Source: Robiginitomaculum sp. (lineage in GTDB: Bacteria > Pseudomonadota > Alphaproteobacteria > Caulobacterales > Maricaulaceae). From it: a stretch of 32,818 nucleotides of DNA. The stretch lies in contig NVXG01000049.1 of NCBI GenBank assembly GCA_002733805.1, forward strand, positions 1 to 32,818. Direction: 5' to 3'. Below the pieces are notes generated by a model, which was not told the origin of the DNA, ran no database searches, and saw nothing but the letters and a program-made list of their open reading frames with translations. The position numbers and the translations under genes were made by a program. This document shows positions 15,845 through 23,120 of the stretch, in pieces; position 1 is the stretch's first letter, and each line of letters opens with the position of its first letter.

Positions 15845-16240
15845 ACTTATATCCTATATTTTGACTGAATTTCCAAATTTAATTTGTGCCGATTATGTCT
15901 GATTCCAGGTTTTCGTTACCAAAAACAACCTCGATACGGCACGCGTAGTAATTACATCTCAATGCTTCTGAACTATTACATTAATACTAAGAATATAGAT
16001 TGGTCGTTATATTAATTGTTAGTAAGCTTACAACTTATATAATGTTTACATATTACGTTTATAAAAAAAGTTACCTAAACGATATATTTGTATAAATTAA
16101 CTATAAATATTAAGATCATACTGCTTGTACAATAAAAATAATGTCCGCAAGAGTACACTTGGTATAGCTATGCTTAATAATTGAACTAAATACTTAAATG
16201 TATTGTTTTCATGAATTCCCAATATCTTTACAAACTCACT
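15845..16240. other. Intergenic region, 396 bases, with one regulatory motif
   Basis: Very AT-rich and without an open reading frame of note on either strand. It holds the AAGCTT operator/promoter at 15990-16031. I see nothing else that I can support here. Confidence 0.6.
15990..16031 (-). promoter_or_regulatory. Island-wide AAGCTT operator with -10-like box (copy 2)
   Basis: GTAAGCTTAC (16022-16031) is a perfect 10-base palindrome. In gene sense TATTCT (15990-15995) follows at the same 29-base offset from AAGCTT as in copies 1, 3 and 6. It lies upstream of the GTPase pair. The flanks match the other copies less well (no ATGA extension). Confidence 0.45.
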
Positions 16241-16693
16241 TCAATACATTTTGTAATATGCCTTAGCGTTATTAATCGTTTGACCCAAGGCATCCGCTTC
16301 ATCTTCAGACAGCGCAAATTGCACACTCATCAAATACGTTAACCTGGCTTCAAATATCGTAAGGTAAAATCTGTGAAAGAGGTGACATAAATACGGCAGG
16401 CCTAACACAAACGAAATGAGCATAGGTATGAAAAATACAGCTAAAGCGATGTAAGTACCCGATTCCATATAGATAAAATACAAAGTCACAAGTTTAACAA
16501 GCTTAATGGCCCAGACAATATTCGCCCAAAAAGGCAACATGATACGTAAAGCCCCTGCGGCTTTAAATCGCGTAAACATGTCGGTGCCATGTAACATATC
16601 TGCATTACGGATCAACTTGATACTTGAGCGCTGCATGGATACAAAATACAAGTCGATAATCGCACACAGCGCGAAGAGGAAATACAAAGTCAT
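16241..16693 (-). CDS. Small multi-pass membrane protein of unknown function
   Basis: The 150-aa protein has about three hydrophobic spans: residues 2-18 (L-Y-F-L-F-A-L-C-A-I-I-D), about 53-76 (M-L-P-F-W-A-N-I-V-W-A-I) and about 80-108 (Y-I-A-L-A-V-F-F-I-P-M-L-I). A soluble acidic C-terminus follows. I do not recognise the family. ATG 16693 has no clear ribosome site. It stands between the GTPase pair and the restriction genes, has its own AAGCTT promoter copy at 16731-16774, and is separated from hsdS by a terminator-like hairpin, so it appears to be a single-gene unit of the island. A holin-like or sensor role cannot be shown. Confidence 0.75.
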   Translation of the reverse strand: MTLYFLFALCAIIDLYFVSMQRSSIKLIRNADMLHGTDMFTRFKAAGALRIMLPFWANIVWAIKLVKLVTLYFIYMESGTYIALAVFFIPMLISFVLGLPYLCHLFHRFYLTIFEARLTYLMSVQFALSEDEADALGQTINNAKAYYKMY

Positions 16694-16730
16694 TAATTAA
16701 TACCAGTGGTTAAAATTAGGATATTAATTG

Positions 16731-16774
16731 AGTATAAAGATGGGGGTTATATTGAGGTGTTCACAAGCTTATGA
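16731..16774 (-). promoter_or_regulatory. Island-wide AAGCTT operator with -10 box (copy 3)
   Basis: In gene sense TCATAAGCTTGTGAA (16760-16774), then 24 bases, then TATACT (16731-16736). No -35 box stands at the normal place. It lies upstream of the 150-aa membrane protein gene, with a leader of about 32 bases. Confidence 0.6.
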
Positions 16775-16806
16775 ATGAGGTTGTTAATGCTGGAAGGCAA
16801 TATAGC

Positions 16807-16830
16807 ACCACTCCCCTTTCAGAGAGTGGT
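16807..16830 (-). terminator. Hairpin after hsdS, likely terminator
   Basis: In gene sense ACCACTC and GAGTGGT form a 7-base stem, extendable by a G-T and a C-G pair, beginning 7 bases past the hsdS stop. The following bases (GCTATATT) are only weakly T-rich, so termination strength is uncertain. Confidence 0.5.
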
Positions 16831-16837
16831 ATTTAAA

Positions 16838-17974
16838 TTACAATTGACCTGAGAAGGCTTTCTTAGATAGGCTGTTAAATAGTTCGTCAGTTGATTTGGC
16901 ACTCAAATCAAACTTCTTAACTCTGCTTCGAACGGTTTTCACTAACAATTCATATTTAGTTTGTAATTCTATCGGTGGTAATGCAATTTTAATATTTTGT
17001 AATTCTTGAGCATTAATATTTGCCATACCAACAATACTTTTGCACATATTTGATAGAGTTTTTTTACCATGAGCTGAGTTCAAATAACCTGAAATATAAT
17101 AGTTGTTACCTTTTTCATTAGTTCGAACGCGCACAAGATAACCGGCAATAGCCATCGATTTATCTTCTTCGAAAACCGCAGTCTTACCGACCAACTCTCG
17201 GCTATTTGTTCGATTAAATAATAAGTCACCCTTTTGAGCTAAATATTTTGGTTTATCTTTTTCAGTCAAATCAATATATTTTAAGCTCTTAAAATTCCAA
17301 CCACCTTGATAAGTAATATTACCCATCCTTAGAATTGGATACTCACCTTCAGTTTCAGATGCTTTACCTGATGAACCATAATTTGCAGTTTCAACAAAAT
17401 CACGAATGGTTCCAATCGGAAAGTTTTTTTGATTATTCGTTGGGTCACCAAACATATCCAAAAACACACTACGCAAAAACTCATCAGCAAGAACGATGGC
17501 TTGTTTACGTTTTCGGCGAACATCATCAGCTTTATCTAAAATAGCTGCAATACGTTTTTGTTCTTCTAGTGGAGGGAGGGGGATTAAAATCGAATCCAAA
17601 TTCCCCCTATTTAACTTGGGCTGTGCAGAACCTGTTACATATGGTTCTAAATTAATGCTATTAATATAGTAAGCGAGAAAACCTAGGTCAGCTTTTCCAT
17701 TACACTCTAAAACATGTGCATGGTTATTAACCCAGAATTTCCCCGATGCATGAAAAGCAATTGGTGTCGAGCGAGATAACAAATTAGCGCCATCTTCCCC
17801 AATTAATAGATATTTTCCATCAAATAGAAAATCATCCACATAATCAATCACACCCGATGCTCCGTAGTATCGGTAGTCACCTTTTTTTTCTGCTCGATCA
17901 GATTTCTTAAGAGGTACTCTACGGAAATTACAATTTGAGACAACATCCCCTAACTTAACCATCGGCCAACTCAT
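16838..17974 (-). CDS. hsdS: Type I restriction-modification specificity subunit HsdS
   Basis: The 378-aa protein has two target-recognition domains separated by the conserved helical spacer. The first runs from W-P-M-V-K-L-G-D-V to about 125. The spacer reads I-P-L-P-P-L-E-E-Q-K-R-I-A-A-I-L-D-K-A and ends in a basic coiled coil (about 130-172). The second domain covers about 185-330, ending with I-A-L-P-P-I-E-L-Q and a second helical conserved region. It reads one half of the split DNA target with each domain and brings HsdM and HsdR to it. Its ATG lies inside the last codons of hsdM (4-base ATGA overlap). It appears full length and intact. The DNA sequence recognised cannot be read from the protein. 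Confidence 0.93.
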   Translation of the reverse strand: MSWPMVKLGDVVSNCNFRRVPLKKSDRAEKKGDYRYYGASGVIDYVDDFLFDGKYLLIGEDGANLLSRSTPIAFHASGKFWVNNHAHVLECNGKADLGFLAYYINSINLEPYVTGSAQPKLNRGNLDSILIPLPPLEEQKRIAAILDKADDVRRKRKQAIVLADEFLRSVFLDMFGDPTNNQKNFPIGTIRDFVETANYGSSGKASETEGEYPILRMGNITYQGGWNFKSLKYIDLTEKDKPKYLAQKGDLLFNRTNSRELVGKTAVFEEDKSMAIAGYLVRVRTNEKGNNYYISGYLNSAHGKKTLSNMCKSIVGMANINAQELQNIKIALPPIELQTKYELLVKTVRSRVKKFDLSAKSTDELFNSLSKKAFSGQL

Positions 17975-19509
17975 AACATTGCCTCGATCTCATTTAAGTC
18001 AGCTAGAATCTCGTTCTCTAAGGCTTTCAATTTACCCAAGATCACTTTTGGTTCTTCGTATATCACTTCTTTGTAAACAACTTCTCTGTAACGGTTGATC
18101 GACAAGTCGTATTTTTGCGCTTTAATGTCTTCGGCACTTACCATAAATGCAGGTTGAGTTTTATCACCAAATTCCGCTGTTAACGCATCTGAATCGCCCG
18201 CTTGGTATAACTCAGAATAACGAGCCCATTTAGTCTTCGCATCCGGAATATCATTGTCTGTAATTGGATCTCGTTTATCATCTAGCGAATAACCATCAGC
18301 TTTCATATCATAGAATAATACGTTGTCAGTAGTGCCGCCTTTGGTGAAAATCAAGATACCTGTTGATACACCTGCATATGGTTTGAATACACCACTTGGC
18401 AGTGAGATCATCGCTTCTAATTGGTTATTCTCGATTAACTCTTGGCGTAAATCTTTATGGGCTTTTGAACTACCAAACAATACGCCATCAGGCACAATCG
18501 TGGCACTGCGACCACCGAGTTTTAACATGCGTAAAATTAATGCTAAGAACAGCAATTCTGTTTTCTTGGTCTTAACGGTACTCAGTACTTCTGGGTTAAC
18601 CGATTGCTCGTCTAAGCTGCCTTTAAATGGTGGGTTCGCTAAGATCTTATCAAAGAAATTTTCTTCCTGATCTTTGCTCATGAAGCTTTTGTTTAAACTG
18701 TCTTGATAAGTAATGTTAGCGCTGCTTACACCGTGTAACATCATGTTCATTGCTGATACACGTAGCATGGTGTTATCAAAATCAAAGCCCCAGAACATAT
18801 CGTTATTAATATGCTCACTAAACGGTGCTAATAAATCACCTGTATAGACTGGGTTGCCGTCTTCATCTTGATAAATGCTTTCAGGACTTGAATGAACACG
18901 GGTTAAATATTCCATCGTGCGCGACAAGAAACCCGCGGTACCACAAGCCGGATCGCAAATAACATCCGTTGGTTGCACATCAATCATTTCGACCATCATA
19001 TCAATGATATGGCGCGGTGTACGAAACTGACCATTGATGCCTGCAGAGGCTAACTTACTTAATAAGTGTTCGTAAATATCACCTTTAACATCACTTTGCT
19101 CTAACGGTAATTTATCTACCATTTCCACTGCGGCGGTTAATACGGCTTCGTTACGAATTTCAACATCAGCACCAGCCATAAAATGCGCGATATCAGAACC
19201 CGCTAATTCAATCTCTGAGAAGTGTGGGAATACATTGTTTTTTAGGTGCGGTAGCAATTCTTGGCCAGACATGTTTTTAAAGTTCTGCCAGCGTAATAAC
19301 TGCCCTTCCTGTGTTTCAGGAAATTGACGCGTGAAAGGCTGCCCTGAACGCTTTGATTTTTTCTCAGCTGTGGTTTCTTGCATATCAAGTAAACGCGAGA
19401 ACATTAAGTAACTGATCTGCTCAATCACCAACAACGGGTTAGTAATGCCACCAGTCCAGAATTTTTCCCACAAGGAATCGATGTCGTTACGAATTTGACC
19501 AGTTAGCAT
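17971..19509 (-). CDS. hsdM: Type I DNA adenine methyltransferase subunit HsdM
   Basis: This 512-aa protein carries the N6-adenine methyltransferase motifs in order: S-adenosylmethionine loop C-D-P-A-C-G-T-A-G-F-L at 185-195 and catalytic N-P-P-F at 292-295. A helical N-terminal HsdM domain (L-W-E-K-F-W near 13-18) binds DNA and partner, and a C-terminal coiled coil ends the protein. Length fits EcoEI/EcoAI-like HsdM. It methylates host DNA at the HsdS target and is required for cleavage as well. ATG 19509 has an AAGAGAA ribosome site. The 145-base gap from hsdR contains one AAGCTT motif copy, so methylase and specificity genes may be transcribed apart from the nuclease gene. Confidence 0.95.
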   Translation of the reverse strand: MLTGQIRNDIDSLWEKFWTGGITNPLLVIEQISYLMFSRLLDMQETTAEKKSKRSGQPFTRQFPETQEGQLLRWQNFKNMSGQELLPHLKNNVFPHFSEIELAGSDIAHFMAGADVEIRNEAVLTAAVEMVDKLPLEQSDVKGDIYEHLLSKLASAGINGQFRTPRHIIDMMVEMIDVQPTDVICDPACGTAGFLSRTMEYLTRVHSSPESIYQDEDGNPVYTGDLLAPFSEHINNDMFWGFDFDNTMLRVSAMNMMLHGVSSANITYQDSLNKSFMSKDQEENFFDKILANPPFKGSLDEQSVNPEVLSTVKTKKTELLFLALILRMLKLGGRSATIVPDGVLFGSSKAHKDLRQELIENNQLEAMISLPSGVFKPYAGVSTGILIFTKGGTTDNVLFYDMKADGYSLDDKRDPITDNDIPDAKTKWARYSELYQAGDSDALTAEFGDKTQPAFMVSAEDIKAQKYDLSINRYREVVYKEVIYEEPKVILGKLKALENEILADLNEIEAML

Positions 19510-19590
19510 AAGTATTCTCTTTAATAAAATGTACGGGTTGACGATAAGTATAACCGCAGGATATGAGCGAGTTTAACCCTCTAAAAGTAA

Positions 19591-19604
19591 TTCACAAGCT
19601 TATA
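19591..19604 (-). promoter_or_regulatory. AAGCTT motif before hsdM (copy 4, weaker)
   Basis: In gene sense TATAAGCTTGTGAA, sharing 13 bases with copy 3, 82 bases upstream of hsdM. No good -10 box stands at the standard distance (CTCATA, or CATATC two bases further on), so promoter function is less certain here. Confidence 0.4.
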
Positions 19605-19654
19605 CTAGTGAGTTACTTCATAGAGGTAATGTTGACGAAATGTTTGCCGAAAAT

Positions 19655-22600
19655 TTAGCCGTTCGGCAATAGGAATGGTTGCATTAATGTCTGTAATTCA
19701 TCGGCACGCGTATCATCAAATATATCTAAGCCTTCACCATTGGTTAACTTTTCAAATGGCCCTTCGTAAAGCTGCGCTATTTTGATCCGACCATTGCGGC
19801 AAATAAAGTTTTTTAATTGATTCAAAAATTGTGTTTGTTGATAGGTTAATTGATTGCTCATGATGAACTGGGTAAAACATTCACTGACCATTTCAGAATC
19901 CAGTCCCACTAATTTACACAAGGTTTCATTTAACTGTGCAGGGGTATTGCCATAAAACGTATTTAACGCATTTGCATCAACACCTGGATGTTGCGTCAAA
20001 ATAGTAGAGGTTAATGATTTCAATTCAGCCTCTGTCACCGCTTGGTTACGGTGTATTTTTTGCAATACCGGATTGTTTGCTAACATGGTATCTAAAATCG
20101 TTTTAAGACGCTGACGATACGCCATGGCTTCGTTGTTATCGCCAATTACCACTAAACGATAATGGGCTTGTTCATCACCATCTTTCAGGGACGTTATTGG
20201 TGTTTCTAGGGATACTCTATTTTCTTTCTTTTTAAACTTCATGATTGAACGTAGGCTTTGACGTGTTTGTTCTATTTTTCCCACATTCAGCTTGTCCCAG
20301 TATTCCTGTGACTGAACAGCTGTGATCGCCTCGCCCTGCTTACGTACTTCGTTAATGTTAATTGCTAGGCTTTGTACTTGTTGGATCAATTCAGCTTTTA
20401 AGGTTTCCACCTCGCTGTTACCCAATAACTGCGCCGTTTCAAGTTGCGCGAGTAATCGGTCGAACATCGCCGCGTCTTTGTCTTTTAGGGTTCGATAACC
20501 CATTAACGGCGCGATCTTAGCTGCGAGAATATGACGAGTGTGAGCATCCATATTCAGTAACATATCGGTTTCTTGTAACTGCTTTACAGTGCGTAATTCA
20601 CGGCGCACAGCAATAGTGCCATCTGGTAAATCACAGATATCCGCTTTAAGCTGGGCTGCGACCATTTCAAATACGCTAACATTGGCTTTTTTCATTGCTA
20701 CATCGGCCAGTGCTAAACGCGCTTCAAAGACCGTTTGTAACAATGAACGGCTTTGGCTTTGCTCTGCCTCGGTATACTCTTCTTCAAAATACTTAAAGTT
20801 ACCGTAATGGTCGAAAATTAAGAACTCTTGCTTATCCTTCCCCGGACCAAATAGGTTTTCACATAAGCGAGTACCACGACCAATCATCTGCCAAAATTTC
20901 ACCCACGAACGGATCGGACGGGCAAACACCAGATTCACAATCTCGGGCACATCAATACCGGTATCCATCATATCGACCGAAATAGCGATACGAAAATCGT
21001 TGTCACCCTTTTTAAATTCATCAATACGCGCTTCAGGGCGGTCGACTTTATTATGAATAACTTTACATACTTTGGTGCCGTATTCTGGATACAGTTTTTG
21101 CGTGAATAGGTATTCTAAACGCTCGGCATGGGCTTGGCTTTGTGCAAAGATAATGGTTTTACCGACTAATGAATTAGTTTCATCTTTGATGCCATTTTCC
21201 ATTAGGTTTTCTAAGATCTTGCTATCGGTTTCATCACTGAAGATCTTTCTACCGATATCTTTACCTTTGATTGTGGTTTTCAGTGCTTCTTCTTCACCTA
21301 AATCAGCTTCGAGCTGCGCTTTTTGCTCATCAGTCAATTTACTGTAATGGATACCATCACGTAAAAATTCAGTGGTGAATTCTTTAACACGAAAGTTATT
21401 TAAGAAACGAGGTTCGTGAGTAATGGCTTCGGCTAAGTCAAAGTTAAACGTTGGGTCGCCATTTTCACAACCAAACAAGTCAAAGGTATTACGAGCAATA
21501 AATTTAACCGGTGTGGCAGTTAGACCCACTTGACTGGCATCGAAGTAATCAAAAATATCACGGTAGCGATTGTAAATACTACGGTGTGATTCATCGGCAA
21601 TGATAAGATCGAAAAAGCCCACATCTAACTGTGAGAAACGATTCATCATGCCTGGGTATGTCGATACAAAAATACGCGCAGATTGATCAACGGTATTCTT
21701 TTCGCCAATCACACAACGTGGCTCACTGGGTAAATGTTCTTTGAATGCATTATCCGCTTGGCGGCGTAACTCTTTACGATCACACAGGAACAACACACGT
21801 TTCGCCCAACGCGCACGTAACAACAGATCCACCAGCGCAATAGATACACGGGTTTTACCTGTTCCAGTAGCCTGCACAATGAGACACTTGCGACGTTGGT
21901 TTTGCAAACGATTAGTCACCGCTTTAATGGCTTCTATTTGATAAGGTCGGCCAGCAATACTGTCACTTGGATTGAGTAATTCTAAATTAGGTTCTTTGTG
22001 CTGGTGCTGAAATTTCAGAAATTTAAGGCTGTCTTTGGAATAGAACCCAAATATTTGGCGATAGGTATTATATTGTTTGGTATCCCAAATGCAGATCTCG
22101 TAACCATTGGTATAAAACACAATAGGTGTTGGACAATTATGTTGTTTCGCTAATCCTTCGGCATAGTAACGCGCTTGTTCACGTCCTTGCTGCATATGCT
22201 CGCGCGCACGTTTCGCTTCGACAACAGCAAGTGGCGAACCGTCATCATCCCATAATACGTAATCAACATAACCAATACCCGTGTTCGTTGGTTGGTGTAA
22301 TACTTTAACTTCGATACCAACTTGTTCAGGATCTGTTATATCCCAACCCGCTTGCGCTAATTGACTATCAATTAATAACTGGCGGGTTTGGTTTTCATCC
22401 CACTCTAGGCTGTTGGCGGTTTGATTACTACGGTATTTCGCTTGTTGTAATTGTTCTGCTGTTGCTTCGGCTTTTTCACGCGCAGCACGCTCTATATCAA
22501 GCTGTTCAATTAACTTATCTTGCTGAACTTGATTCTGTTCTAATATATTTTCAAGTTCTTTTTGGGTAATCGCCGCTGATGCTGGTTTCTCTGGATAAGC

Positions 22601-23005
22601 AAGCGCAGTCAAATCGCGTAGTTGAAAACCATAATAGTTTATCGCTAGGTACTGACTTAGGTTATGCGCAACGCCTAATACTTCGTAGGCCATTTTTAAT
22701 GAACCATCACCACCGTGTGCCGTTTTATTACCTTCGATACGCAGGAAATGTATTTGATCGCGTAAACGAGATTCAGTGCAGTCAATAAAGGCATCATTCT
22801 TCAGCAAATCCATGAAACTCGACTGTGGCAAACGCGCTAAACCGTCGATGTCATAGATCTCTTTTGTCACTTCTTCAGCGAACCCCCGTAAGCGCGTGAT
22901 CGCACTGCCAGGATCAAGATGAATGATCTGCTCTGCTAACATACCTAAGTTAGCGAGTTTTTCGTTGTGACCACGTATTAATTCAAAGTTAAGAGACTGC
23001 TGCAT
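19655..23005 (-). CDS. hsdR: Type I restriction endonuclease/translocase subunit HsdR
   Basis: The 1116-aa protein begins with a helical DUF4145-like domain (about 1-130) and a coiled coil (145-195). A PD-(D/E)XK nuclease follows with D248 in G-Y-V-D-Y-V-L-W and E263-A-K265. A superfamily 2 translocase comes next: Walker A A-T-G-T-G-K-T at 379-385, D-E-S-H at 471-474, T-A-T-P-V and Q-M-I-G-R-G-T-R. The C-terminal region looks like the EcoEI_R_C type. The protein pumps DNA using ATP and cuts unmethylated DNA far from the target. Length and domain order resemble family IB (EcoAI/EcoEI) enzymes. All catalytic motifs are present. Here hsdR comes first, then hsdM and hsdS. Confidence 0.95.
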   Translation of the reverse strand: MQQSLNFELIRGHNEKLANLGMLAEQIIHLDPGSAITRLRGFAEEVTKEIYDIDGLARLPQSSFMDLLKNDAFIDCTESRLRDQIHFLRIEGNKTAHGGDGSLKMAYEVLGVAHNLSQYLAINYYGFQLRDLTALAYPEKPASAAITQKELENILEQNQVQQDKLIEQLDIERAAREKAEATAEQLQQAKYRSNQTANSLEWDENQTRQLLIDSQLAQAGWDITDPEQVGIEVKVLHQPTNTGIGYVDYVLWDDDGSPLAVVEAKRAREHMQQGREQARYYAEGLAKQHNCPTPIVFYTNGYEICIWDTKQYNTYRQIFGFYSKDSLKFLKFQHQHKEPNLELLNPSDSIAGRPYQIEAIKAVTNRLQNQRRKCLIVQATGTGKTRVSIALVDLLLRARWAKRVLFLCDRKELRRQADNAFKEHLPSEPRCVIGEKNTVDQSARIFVSTYPGMMNRFSQLDVGFFDLIIADESHRSIYNRYRDIFDYFDASQVGLTATPVKFIARNTFDLFGCENGDPTFNFDLAEAITHEPRFLNNFRVKEFTTEFLRDGIHYSKLTDEQKAQLEADLGEEEALKTTIKGKDIGRKIFSDETDSKILENLMENGIKDETNSLVGKTIIFAQSQAHAERLEYLFTQKLYPEYGTKVCKVIHNKVDRPEARIDEFKKGDNDFRIAISVDMMDTGIDVPEIVNLVFARPIRSWVKFWQMIGRGTRLCENLFGPGKDKQEFLIFDHYGNFKYFEEEYTEAEQSQSRSLLQTVFEARLALADVAMKKANVSVFEMVAAQLKADICDLPDGTIAVRRELRTVKQLQETDMLLNMDAHTRHILAAKIAPLMGYRTLKDKDAAMFDRLLAQLETAQLLGNSEVETLKAELIQQVQSLAININEVRKQGEAITAVQSQEYWDKLNVGKIEQTRQSLRSIMKFKKKENRVSLETPITSLKDGDEQAHYRLVVIGDNNEAMAYRQRLKTILDTMLANNPVLQKIHRNQAVTEAELKSLTSTILTQHPGVDANALNTFYGNTPAQLNETLCKLVGLDSEMVSECFTQFIMSNQLTYQQTQFLNQLKNFICRNGRIKIAQLYEGPFEKLTNGEGLDIFDDTRADELQTLMQPFLLPNG

Positions 23006-23020
23006 GAAATACCCTAATCT

Positions 23021-23048
23021 AATATAAACAATTCATAATATCTGTCTA
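23021..23048 (-). promoter_or_regulatory. Possible hsdR promoter
   Basis: In gene sense TAGACA (23043-23048), 16 bases, TATATT (23021-23026), ending just 15 bases before ATG 23005. It has five and four consensus matches but would leave a very short leader. The strong terminator upstream means hsdR needs its own promoter about here. Confidence 0.35.
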
Positions 23049-23081
23049 AGGTACCATTTTATAAAAGAATTATCCTTCTGT

Positions 23082-23114
23082 AAAAGAAAAAGGCTAAGTT
23101 AAATTCTTAGCCTT
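23082..23114 (-). terminator. Rho-independent terminator of the HerA/Hsp70 operon
   Basis: Seven bases past the Hsp70-like stop, AAGGCTAAG pairs with CTTAGCCTT (9-base stem, 7-base loop). In gene sense it is followed by TTTCTTTT. It insulates the operon from hsdR. Confidence 0.85.
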
Positions 23115-23120
23115 CTCTCA

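Noticed and set aside
16499..16504. AAGCTT inside the membrane protein gene, and also at 29439-29444 and 29830-29835
   Set aside because: These are in coding sequence and lack the TCAT/ATGA arms and the -10 spacing, so I treat them as chance.
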